Positions 1-5,370 of a stretch of DNA of 5,439 nucleotides are shown piece after piece. Under the pieces are notes generated by a model. It was not told the origin of the DNA, did not search any database, and worked only from the letters and a program-made list of their open reading frames with translations. The stretch's first letter is position 1. Each line of letters begins with the position of its first letter. The DNA is taken from contig JAKJAB010000253.1 of the NCBI GenBank assembly GCA_022707725.1, forward strand, positions 1 through 5,439, read 5' to 3'. This DNA is from Chloroflexota bacterium (GTDB taxonomy: Bacteria > Chloroflexota > Anaerolineae > B4-G1 > SLSP01). Position numbers and translations under genes: made by a program.

Positions 1-630
1 GCATCCGCATCAAGGGCAGTTTCTGGGTGTACTATCAGGGGGAATCCCACAAGGTGCGGGACGTGAAATTGGCGCAAGGGCAAGCCCGCTTTTGGCATCA
101 GGTGTGGGTGACGCAACAATACTTTGGGCCGGTGCATTTGGCGCTGGCGCGGCCTAACGGACTGCGGGAATGTTGGTACGTGCTCAGTGATGAACCCACC
201 GATAGGGATACCTTTACCGAATATGGCGCGCGGTTTGATATTGAGGAGAACTTCCTGGATGACAAATCGAACGGTTTCCAACTGGAAGCTTCGCTGATTC
301 GTTCGGCCCAAGCGCTGACACGGCTGTGTTTGGTGCTGGCCGTTGCCACGCTCTATCTGGTGGCCCAGGGAACTGAAGTTGTGGCCCACGGCAAACGACG
401 CTGGGTAGACCCGCATTGGTTTCGAGGGAACAGCTACTTGCGCATCGGCTGGCAGTGGGTGAAGACCGCTCTCTATAAACAAGGCCTGGAATTGCTTACC
501 CATGTGCACCTTTCGGGTAAACCCGATCCCGAACCCTCGCGGGCTTCTAACAAACAGTTCCACCAACGCCATCAACGTCAACTCCAGGCGATCTCTTCTA
601 ACCTTTGCGCCTGACTTTTGTCAGTCAACC
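1..630 (+). mobile_element. IS4-family insertion sequence, right part; right end near 600-640
   Basis: This covers the transposase tail plus the unresolved right end of the element. The left end is outside the window, so no terminal inverted repeat pair or target duplication can be matched. The right boundary is approximate. IS4-type coding ends at 614, and recognisable binding-protein sequence in the +1 frame begins by about 643 (GDYDPHHTSNP). Confidence 0.6.
3..614 (+). CDS. IS4-family transposase, C-terminal part (5' end outside window)
   Basis: The reading frame is already open at base 3, so the start lies upstream; the GTG at 27 is just an internal valine codon. About 203 codons are visible, roughly the C-terminal half of a DDE transposase that would cut and join the ends of its own element. 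The decisive sign is the IS4 signature Y-(2)-R-(3)-E-(6)-K. Counting from the codon at 27, these are Y66, R69, E73 and K80, inside YGARFDIEENFLDDK; E73 would be the third catalytic acid. A hydrophobic stretch follows (LCLVLAVATLYLVAQG), then a WFRGNSYLRIGWQWVK block, both typical of this IS4 subgroup from memory. The tail after about residue 160 is basic and Gln-rich and ends at TGA 612-614. The first two catalytic aspartates should lie outside the window. The 3' end overlaps the following ORF in another frame, so the element's right end is close to 600-640. Confidence 0.88.
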   Translation: MRIKGSFWVYYQGESHKVRDVKLAQGQARFWHQVWVTQQYFGPVHLALARPNGLRECWYVLSDEPTDRDTFTEYGARFDIEENFLDDKSNGFQLEASLIRSAQALTRLCLVLAVATLYLVAQGTEVVAHGKRRWVDPHWFRGNSYLRIGWQWVKTALYKQGLELLTHVHLSGKPDPEPSRASNKQFHQRHQRQLQAISSNLCA

Positions 631-2043
631 AGCCCCGGAGACTATGATCCTCACCACACATCCAATCCGATGGCGCAAGAAGTCTTTCGTCACGTTTGTG
701 AGCCGCTCTTTTATCAAGATGCGCATGGAGAGTTGCACGGACTTCTTGCAGAGGATGTGATTGTCTATAACGATGGGGGGCGCGAGGCGATCGTTCGATT
801 GCGTCCCGGCATTACTTTTCACGATGGTGTGTTGTTGACAGCAGACGGGGTGGTGAAGAGTTTTGAAAGATTGTTGCAATTCGGCGCTTCACCACTCTTA
901 AAGGATTTGCGTGATGTAAAAATCTCTGTTGGGTCTGATGATCTCACCGTTGTTTTCACGCTTCCTTATCCTGATTACGAATTTGCCAAGCTGGTTCTAT
1001 CCAGCTCATACGCGGCGATTGTTTCTCCTCAATCGGGTTTTTGGACAGAGCCGGGCCTGGTTGCCTGTACGGGACCCTATCAGTTTGCCGTATCTACTTA
1101 TCGGTCTGATCGCTCTGTGACATTGCTTCCCTATTCCGGCTATCGTCGTCGCCCTCCTTATTCAGAAAACTCCGGCCCACCGGTTATTCGGCGTTTGACC
1201 TATGTTTTCGAACCAAATCGTGATGCTCGTTTGAAATTGCTGAGAGACGGTCCTGGCTGTGTTCTTAGTTTGAGTTCTGGTGAGACGATTTCCCCAGCTT
1301 CTTCTCATTTTCGTTATTATTCGGCGACAGGGGGGATCACGTATTTGGGGTTCAATTTTCAGCGTCAACGCTGGCATGATCTCCGCGTTCGCCTTGCGAT
1401 TGCGATGGCTATTGACAAAGAATCGCTTGCGGCGCAGGGACTCTTTGCTGTGGCTGAAACGCCCCTGGCTCCTGAAAGCATCGGTTATGATGCCAGTGTA
1501 GCGAAGTTCGGCTATGGGTACGACCCGCAACGCAGCCGTGAGCTTCTATCTGCTGCCGGATTTGATGTGGCGTCGGAGATCGTCCTATTGATCCCCGAAA
1601 GTCGTACTTATCGTGATCTGGCAGCGGATATACGGCAAAAATTGATGGCTATAGGTTTTTCCCAGATTCGAATTCGCGAAATTCCCCGGGAAGACCTGCT
1701 CACGCAACGTCAGGATTTCGACCTGCTTATTTTCGACTATGCCTGGGGTGATTACACAGCTTTAGGGATTTTCCTGGGAGCGGGGCCGCGCAATCTCCTT
1801 AACTACCCGGAGGGCGACGTTGCTGATTTGATTGCGCTGGCGCGCATGCAGGCGGATGAGAACGCGCGGCGCGACATGATTCTGGAAGCTCAGAAGATTG
1901 TCTTAAGCGAGGCGATCTGGCAGCCGCTTCTTGTTCGCCGTATCATCTTTGCCGTAGATGGCCGTTGCGTTTCCGGCGAACGCTCGACGCCCTCCGGCGA
2001 GCTTATCTTTTGGGACGCCAATACTGATTTTTCCCCCTTTTGA
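502..2043 (+). CDS. ABC transporter substrate-binding protein, family 5 (SBP_bac_5), 5'-truncated by IS4-type element
   Basis: Family-5 binding proteins normally sit outside the membrane and hand peptides, nickel or sugars to an ABC importer; the ligand here cannot be told. The ORF encodes 513 residues. The family pattern is clear from about residue 48: DPHHTSNP (49-56), EPLF (67-70), FHDG (106-109), TGPY (190-193), the LGFNFQRQRWHDLRVRLAIA region (282-301), and YDPQRSRELLSAAGF (340-354). The C-terminal lobe is complete to TGA 2041-2043. Residues 1 to about 40 are read from the transposase tail in another frame and resemble no signal peptide or lipobox. The frame is open from 463, and the ATG at 502 has no convincing ribosome site. 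The native start, export signal and first strand are therefore missing, so this is probably a non-functional remnant although the body carries no stop or frameshift. No permease or ATPase gene is present. An internal start at ATG 670 also lacks a ribosome site. Confidence 0.85.
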   Translation: MCTFRVNPIPNPRGLLTNSSTNAINVNSRRSLLTFAPDFCQSTSPGDYDPHHTSNPMAQEVFRHVCEPLFYQDAHGELHGLLAEDVIVYNDGGREAIVRLRPGITFHDGVLLTADGVVKSFERLLQFGASPLLKDLRDVKISVGSDDLTVVFTLPYPDYEFAKLVLSSSYAAIVSPQSGFWTEPGLVACTGPYQFAVSTYRSDRSVTLLPYSGYRRRPPYSENSGPPVIRRLTYVFEPNRDARLKLLRDGPGCVLSLSSGETISPASSHFRYYSATGGITYLGFNFQRQRWHDLRVRLAIAMAIDKESLAAQGLFAVAETPLAPESIGYDASVAKFGYGYDPQRSRELLSAAGFDVASEIVLLIPESRTYRDLAADIRQKLMAIGFSQIRIREIPREDLLTQRQDFDLLIFDYAWGDYTALGIFLGAGPRNLLNYPEGDVADLIALARMQADENARRDMILEAQKIVLSEAIWQPLLVRRIIFAVDGRCVSGERSTPSGELIFWDANTDFSPF

Positions 2044-2080
2044 CGCCTCGCTGTGAGATTTCATCATAAATCCTCATAAC

Positions 2081-2114
2081 TTTTCACATCTCCGCGCGCA
2101 ATTTTCGCTATAGT
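2081..2114 (+). promoter_or_regulatory. Weak candidate promoter for the two-gene unit
   Basis: A -10-like TATAGT lies at 2109-2114, and a -35-like TTCACA (one mismatch to TTGACA) at 2083-2088. The spacer is 20 bases, longer than the usual 16-18, so the pair is weak. It would place the transcript start near 2121, just before the first stem-loop. The position between the binding-protein stop and the next gene makes a promoter reasonable, but this one is only suggestive. Confidence 0.28.
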
Positions 2115-2123
2115 GAGACATGC

Positions 2124-2139
2124 CACCGGATTTCCGGTG
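2124..2139 (+). promoter_or_regulatory. Short perfect inverted repeat in the leader (operator or RNA hairpin)
   Basis: CACCGGA at 2124-2130 is exactly complementary to TCCGGTG at 2133-2139, with TT between them. As RNA it would form a six-pair stem with an AUUU loop. As DNA it is a compact palindrome just downstream of the candidate -10 box, where a repressor could bind. No T-run follows, so it is not a terminator. Confidence 0.45.
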
Positions 2140-2151
2140 AGTATTTCTGAT

Positions 2152-2217
2152 TGCCGGGATACAAAACTTGAGCCAGGGGTGGCTTTCAGGTATCCGGCAT
2201 TCTGCTTGGGAGGCAGA
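2152..2217 (+). promoter_or_regulatory. Structured 5' leader with ribosome-site hairpin, riboswitch-like layout
   Basis: Two stem-loops sit back to back before the ATG at 2219. The first pairs TGCCGGGATAC (2152-2162) with GTATCCGGCA (2190-2199), leaving one bulged G, and encloses a small hairpin AGCCA (2171-2175) / TGGCT (2180-2184) with a GGGG loop. The second pairs TCTGC (2201-2205) with GCAGA (2213-2217); its loop and the base of its 3' arm contain the ribosome site GGGAGG (2208-2213). Folding of the second stem would hide the ribosome site, which is the usual geometry of a translational switch or thermosensor. I do not recognise the sequence as any riboswitch class I know. The folds were found by eye, without energy calculation. 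Confidence 0.42.
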
Positions 2218-2218
2218 G

Positions 2219-3646
2219 ATGACGCGAAGGTTGCAATGGAAATGGATTGTCTTGGCAGTTGCTGTTTTGTTGTTGATTCCAACTGTAGTATGGGCTTTCA
2301 ACGGCTCATATTCCCCCACCGGTCATTGGGTTGGCGTTTACGAGCACACTTCCTATAGTTGTCCGGGAACGACCAACTCAGGGGGCAATGTGCGAAGCGA
2401 TGACATTGTCGAGATACGGACGACCATGAATTGGGACACGGCTCACGCAAACAGCGTGAAAGATTACAGCCGAAACGGAGGCTACTATACCCACGATATT
2501 ACTGATATGAGTGACACCCTCAACGGCTGGTGTTTGTGGACCAATTTCCCCAGTCCTTACTATGACTGGGACGATGATGATAACGATGGAAAATGGGAGG
2601 AAACCGAGGTCGTGGCTCAGGATACGGCTTTTCCTGTCGTAAGCCAATATTACTCCGTCAATTCCTACTTCACGCGCTGGCATTGGGTTTGCACTAAGAA
2701 GAATGGGGAATGGGATTGTGCGTGGGTTTACGAAAGCGGCGGTGGTAACGTTGCGATTACCCCCGCTATTTCAAAATGGCAGGGATGGCCGTATTATGAG
2801 TACCAAACGCTGCACTACGACGGTGATCCCGTCAATGTGAGTTACGGGAACAATCCTTTGCAGACAATGGAGGTCGAGTCCTCTGTGATGGTTCCGGAAG
2901 CCGTTACGGTAGACGCAGACCTTCCTTATACGTTTTCCGTAGAAGTGGCTGCAGTCCAAAATTTGAAAGCTCGCCTCAATGTTCCTGTCGGCATGGAGGC
3001 GTTGTCCGATTACCAGGCGTGGTCTTTGAGTCTTGCGCCTGCGATGCAGGCGGCCGGCCTCGACTCTTCGGATGTGGTCATAACTTTCCGGCAACCGCTC
3101 TCGCCGGTTGAGTTTGACGCTTTCCTGAAGGAGCACGCTGTTGATGTCAGTGTTGTACGCGCCGAGTATCAGGTCGCCGATGAGACCGGCGCCATGCAAA
3201 CCTGGACAACGTATGTTCGTAATCTCCCCGGGACCGATTTTCTGTTGTTGGATGAGGCGGCTCGCAATGCCGTCGGCGCTGATTTGAACGTTCAGCACGG
3301 CGCGGTCGCTTTGTATGGCGCGGTTCCGCTTTCTCAGCTTGCTGCTTTGAACGGCGATTCTCGGGTCTTTCTGGCCGATTCTGCTCCGGGTTACATCGCT
3401 TCTCTGCTTTCTGATCAGGCAGAAGTCCAAGAGATTCTGGGCAAACTTCGTGAGGAGATGCGCGAAAGTCTGCGGGAAGAGGTCCTTGCGTCGGCGGAAG
3501 CAATGCCCCCTGATGCTTTGGCTTCTTTGGACGTAGATCGGGAAGTCGAACGTTTCTTCGAGTTGTATCCTGATAGAGCGCCTCGCGTGATTGTGAGTGT
3601 TCCCGATTTGTGGATGGCTGTGAGGGATTCTACGCCAAAGAATTGA
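2219..3646 (+). CDS. Exported protein of unknown family with EF-hand-like loop
   Basis: This 475-residue protein is of no family I recognise. The start is ATG 2219, five bases after GGGAGG (2208-2213); an upstream in-frame TTG at 2168 has no ribosome site and would bury the signal peptide. MTRRLQWKW is followed by a hydrophobic core, and the likely signal peptidase I cut falls after VWA (residue 26). The N-terminal half (27-210) is rich in Trp and Tyr and holds all four cysteines (48, 105, 158, 167), so two disulfides are possible. Residues 119-130, DDDNDGKWEETE, fit a 12-residue EF-hand loop: acids at 1, 3, 5, 9 and 12, Gly at 6, but Trp at 8. Residues 225-395 look strand-rich with short helices. 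Residues 404-428 form a highly charged helix or coiled coil (LGKLREEMRESLREEV). There is no second membrane segment, sorting motif or catalytic signature, so it is probably secreted or cell-surface. It is followed after 17 bases by the NTF2-like gene, probably in the same transcript. Confidence 0.85.
   Translation: MTRRLQWKWIVLAVAVLLLIPTVVWAFNGSYSPTGHWVGVYEHTSYSCPGTTNSGGNVRSDDIVEIRTTMNWDTAHANSVKDYSRNGGYYTHDITDMSDTLNGWCLWTNFPSPYYDWDDDDNDGKWEETEVVAQDTAFPVVSQYYSVNSYFTRWHWVCTKKNGEWDCAWVYESGGGNVAITPAISKWQGWPYYEYQTLHYDGDPVNVSYGNNPLQTMEVESSVMVPEAVTVDADLPYTFSVEVAAVQNLKARLNVPVGMEALSDYQAWSLSLAPAMQAAGLDSSDVVITFRQPLSPVEFDAFLKEHAVDVSVVRAEYQVADETGAMQTWTTYVRNLPGTDFLLLDEAARNAVGADLNVQHGAVALYGAVPLSQLAALNGDSRVFLADSAPGYIASLLSDQAEVQEILGKLREEMRESLREEVLASAEAMPPDALASLDVDREVERFFELYPDRAPRVIVSVPDLWMAVRDSTPKN
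2573..2608 (+). other. EF-hand-like calcium-binding loop within the exported protein
   Basis: These twelve codons read DDDNDGKWEETE. The canonical loop has Asp at 1, Asp or Asn at 3 and 5, Gly at 6, an acid at 9 and Glu at 12, and all are met. Position 8, normally Ile, Leu or Val, is Trp. Asp133 and Asp135 of the longer frame (residues 116 and 118 from ATG 2219) precede it, making a very acidic patch. Single EF-type loops without a flanking helix pair occur in exported bacterial proteins as structural calcium sites. Calcium binding is inferred, not shown. Confidence 0.55.
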
Positions 3647-3663
3647 GCTTGATGGAGGTTATT

Positions 3664-4179
3664 ATGCAGTTAAAACGCTATCGTTTTGTGCTGGTATTGG
3701 CAGTTTTGCTGGTCGCCGGGTTGCTTGTCGCTGCATTTTGGCTTCACCCGCTCACCCGTTACCAGACTTATCATGCTGCATCGCGCTTCTATGATGCGCT
3801 GATTAAGGGCGACTATGCACAAGCTTTTGATCATCTCGCTTACTATGATCGCTATTCTGATCTTATGCCTGAAATTTCGCGAACAGAGGCCAAGTCGATT
3901 TGGACTGAGCGGGTTGACGCCTTACGTGAGGCGGAGGTTTATCTTGTGGACATGGCTGCGCTGGAGGTACACTTCGACGATGGCTATCCGGTCGGAACGG
4001 CCCGTGTGACGGTGATGGATCGCGGGGAAGCTGTCACGGTTGTCCAGCAGATTCATTTTGTTGAACGCGCCGGCTCATGGATGGTCCAGGAGGTTTTCCC
4101 GGATCCAGATGTGAGCGCGGCGGCCATCACTCAAATCAGCCAGGCCATCAGTGGTTTGGTCAAGCCGATTAATGATTAA
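3664..4179 (+). CDS. Small membrane-anchored protein, NTF2-like/DUF4878-like
   Basis: This 171-residue protein starts at ATG 3664, five bases after GGAGG (3654-3658). An in-frame GTG at 3610 lies inside the previous gene and is rejected. Basic residues (QLKRYR) precede one hydrophobic segment, about residues 8-26. No AxA site or lipobox follows, so it is probably an uncleaved N-terminal anchor with the rest outside the membrane. Residues 39-58 (ASRFYDALIKGDYAQAFDHL) form the first helix typical of NTF2-like and DUF4878-like domains. The end of the domain is also typical: strands about 110-135, then GSWMVQEVFPD at 137-147. Such domains are small cones used for binding or assembly; no catalytic residues can be named. 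The gene lies 17 bases behind the exported-protein gene, suggesting one operon and a shared extracytoplasmic job. No hairpin with a T-run follows TAA 4177-4179; IS sequence begins about 15 bases later. Confidence 0.8.
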   Translation: MQLKRYRFVLVLAVLLVAGLLVAAFWLHPLTRYQTYHAASRFYDALIKGDYAQAFDHLAYYDRYSDLMPEISRTEAKSIWTERVDALREAEVYLVDMAALEVHFDDGYPVGTARVTVMDRGEAVTVVQQIHFVERAGSWMVQEVFPDPDVSAAAITQISQAISGLVKPIND

Positions 4180-4194
4180 AAGTAGTAACTATGC

Positions 4195-4371
4195 CAGGAC
4201 TTACGCAAGACGAAACGGTTGACCAAAGGCGTCAAGCTGCTATGCTAACAGAATGAACCCGAAAACAGAACGCGTAACTCGCTTGGATTATTGTCAATAT
4301 CTGTTGGTGAGTCAGATGAACTACACGCTGACCAACTACGCTGATCATACCGATAAGTTCAGCCATGATAT
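4195..4371 (+). mobile_element. Left end of a second insertion sequence, interrupted at 4372
   Basis: The stretch begins with CAGGACTTACGCAAGA, a terminus I recall from several insertion sequences of cyanobacteria and Chloroflexota, and leads into a transposase start at 4253. No inverted copy of this end is present in the window, so the right end is outside it or lost. It is cut at 4372 by the IS3-family element. The left boundary is approximate. Confidence 0.6.
4219..4246 (+). promoter_or_regulatory. Candidate transposase promoter, leaderless
   Basis: TTGACC (4219-4224, five of six to the -35 consensus) and TATGCT (4241-4246, four of six to the -10) are separated by 16 bases. Transcription would begin near 4253, which is the ATG of the transposase fragment, so the message would be almost leaderless. 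There is no ribosome site before that ATG, which fits. Confidence 0.4.
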
Positions 4372-4402
4372 TGTAGTGCGCCCCCAAAGTTGGACAGGTT
4401 AG
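4253..4402 (+). pseudogene. Transposase N-terminal fragment (39 native codons), truncated by IS3 insertion
   Basis: From ATG 4253 the frame reads MNPKTERVTRLDYCQYLLVS and continues QMNYTLTNYADHTDKFSHD. This is the beginning of a DDE transposase I remember from Chloroflexota and cyanobacteria, where the protein goes on AINRYL after SHD. Here native sequence stops after Asp39 (4367-4369); the next codons are the left end of the IS3 element and reach TAG 4400-4402. The IS family name of this transposase is uncertain (IS701-like or IS4-like in various annotations). No catalytic residue remains, so it is dead, although the 49-residue peptide could be made. Confidence 0.65.
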
Positions 4403-4438
4403 AAAATGAACTATCATGTCGAACAACGGAGAGCTATC

Positions 4439-4951
4439 ATGACACAACGACGTACATTCACTGCGCAATTCAAAGCACAAATAGTGCTGGACATTCTGAG
4501 TGGGCACAAGAGTGCCGCTGACATCTGCCGCGAACATCAACTCAAACCCCAGGTCGTTTCGGGCTGGAAGACCGACTTTGTCAGCCATGCGGCACAGGTT
4601 TTCACCCAGGCCGAGACGCGCAGCCAGGAACAGCAACGGATCGCTGAACTGGAACGCTTGGTAGGCCGCCAAGCGTTAGAATTAGAAATCCTAAAAAAGC
4701 TACCGCCAGCTTGGGGTGAGCGTGGCAACGAAACGCGCACTGGTGCAACACCTGACGAACGAGTACCCGACCGCGTTGTTGTGCGCGACGTTGGAGTTGT
4801 CGCGCAGCACGTATTACTACTCAGCGCAAGCCGGGGAAGACGAAAGCACGCTGAAGGCACGCCTCAAGATACTGGCTGGGCGCTGGCCGATGTATGGGTA
4901 TCGTCGTCTCACGGTGCAGTTGCGCCGCGACTATCAGCAGACGGTGAATAG
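4439..4951 (+). CDS. IS3-family transposase OrfA (family-like part ends near 4700)
   Basis: OrfA is the DNA-binding half of an IS3-type transposase. The start chosen is ATG 4439, five bases after GGAGAG (4428-4433); the in-frame ATG at 4406 has no ribosome site. Residues 5-48 form the helix-turn-helix (FTAQFKAQIVLDILSG, then KSAADICREHQLKPQVVSGW). Residues about 67-87 (IAELERLVGRQALELEILKK) are the leucine-zipper-like oligomerisation helix. Family resemblance ends at K87, at 4699. The frame stays open to TAG 4949-4951, but the rest (Arg-, Gly- and Val-rich) is the OrfB sequence read in the wrong frame. In the alternative frame after the A-run, the protein would end KKATASLG at TGA 4717-4719, the ending expected for the family. 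The extra 84 residues are thus probably the result of a lost A or unused frameshift signal. Confidence 0.82.
   Translation: MTQRRTFTAQFKAQIVLDILSGHKSAADICREHQLKPQVVSGWKTDFVSHAAQVFTQAETRSQEQQRIAELERLVGRQALELEILKKLPPAWGERGNETRTGATPDERVPDRVVVRDVGVVAQHVLLLSASRGRRKHAEGTPQDTGWALADVWVSSSHGAVAPRLSADGE
4693..4699 (+). other. A AAA AAG slippery heptamer at the OrfA/OrfB border
   Basis: OrfA codons here are CTA AAA AAG, giving the heptamer A AAA AAG in the phase used for programmed -1 frameshifting in IS3-family elements. A -1 slip leads to TGA at 4717-4719 and not into OrfB, which lies in the third frame. Canonical slippage therefore does not give an OrfAB fusion in this copy as it stands. Confidence 0.6.
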
Positions 4952-5370
4952 CAAACGCGTGCGGCGGTTGATGGCGGAACTGGAGTTGCGGGGAGAACGC
5001 CCCCGGCGATGGCGGCGTACGACCAACAGCGAACATCCTTTCCCGCGTTACCCCAACTTGGTCGCGGAGTTGGTCGTGGTGCGTCCGGATCAAGTGTGGG
5101 TAGCGGACATCACCTACGTGCGCTTGCGGGATGAGTTTGTCTACTTGGCCGTGCTGATGGATGTCTTTACCCGCAGTATTCGGGGCTGGCATCTGGGACG
5201 CACCTTGGCGCAGGAACTCACCCTGACGGCTTTGCAGCGCGCCCTGGCAACAGCACCAACCGGAAATTCATCATTCGGATCAAGGCGTACAATACGCGGC
5301 CACCGCCTATGTGGACTTGCTGTGTGCCCACACCGTCCAGATCAGCATGGCCGAAGTGGGCGCGCCGTGG
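4716..5370 (+). pseudogene. IS3-family transposase OrfB (integrase core), frameshifted and 3'-truncated
   Basis: OrfB carries the DDE integrase core. It likely starts at GTG 4716 or GTG 4722 (VATKRALVQHLTNEYPTALL) behind GGGG; GTG 4716 overlaps a TGA at 4717 as GTGA, suggesting translational coupling. The HTH_21 part follows (MYGYRRLTVQLRRD, then NSKRVRRLMAELEL), then TTNSEHPFPRYPNLV and the rve core. The first catalytic Asp is in WVADITY (codon 5106-5108). After TALQRALA the frame breaks: about 5250-5260 a +1 shift (one extra or two missing bases) is needed to read PEIHHSDQGVQY, with the second Asp at 5278-5280. Sequence then stops after GAPW at 5370, where ENGYAE with the catalytic Glu would follow. 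The gene is dead on two counts. The unshifted frame stays open to the window edge but is not family-like after 5250. Confidence 0.82.

Larger units (their letters stand above)
4372..5370 (+). mobile_element. IS3-family insertion sequence, 3'-truncated
   Basis: The left end reads TGTAGTGCGCCCCC followed by AAAGTTGGACAGG, starting with the 5'-TG usual for IS3 ends and carrying the AAAGTTGGACA block common in this family. It holds OrfA and most of OrfB on the + strand. The right end is missing: OrfB sequence stops at 5370, where IS110-type sequence on the other strand takes over. The target duplication therefore cannot be tested. Confidence 0.75.

Noticed and set aside
544..602. Direct repeat CTTCTAAC at 544-551 and 595-602 near the IS4-type right end
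   Set aside because: Eight bases, both copies apparently on the element side, with no inverted partner; too weak to be a target duplication.
1162..1530. Antisense ORF within the binding-protein gene
   Set aside because: No family likeness and no ribosome site; the sense frame is clearly SBP_bac_5.
2124..2139. Terminator for the binding-protein gene
   Set aside because: The stem is good but no T-run follows and it lies 80 bases after the stop; an operator or leader hairpin fits better.
2168..2218. Upstream in-frame TTG start for the exported protein
   Set aside because: It has no ribosome site, would put 17 residues before the signal peptide, and lies inside the predicted leader stem; ATG 2219 has GGGAGG at proper spacing.
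2771..3430. Antisense ORF of 219 codons across the exported-protein gene
   Set aside because: It is rich in Arg, His and Ile with no recognisable motif, and lies opposite a well-supported gene; it is a shadow of the real frame.
3147..3503. Antisense ORF of 118 codons, Arg/Pro-rich
   Set aside because: Low-complexity composition typical of the complement of Ala/Leu/Val/Glu coding sequence.
4232..4672. Antisense ORF across the IS3 left end and OrfA
   Set aside because: It spans an element junction and mirrors the OrfA coding frame; no motif.
4700..4951. OrfA tail as a genuine C-terminal domain
   Set aside because: The same bases encode conserved OrfB sequence in another frame; the tail has only Arg/Gly/Val-rich out-of-frame character.
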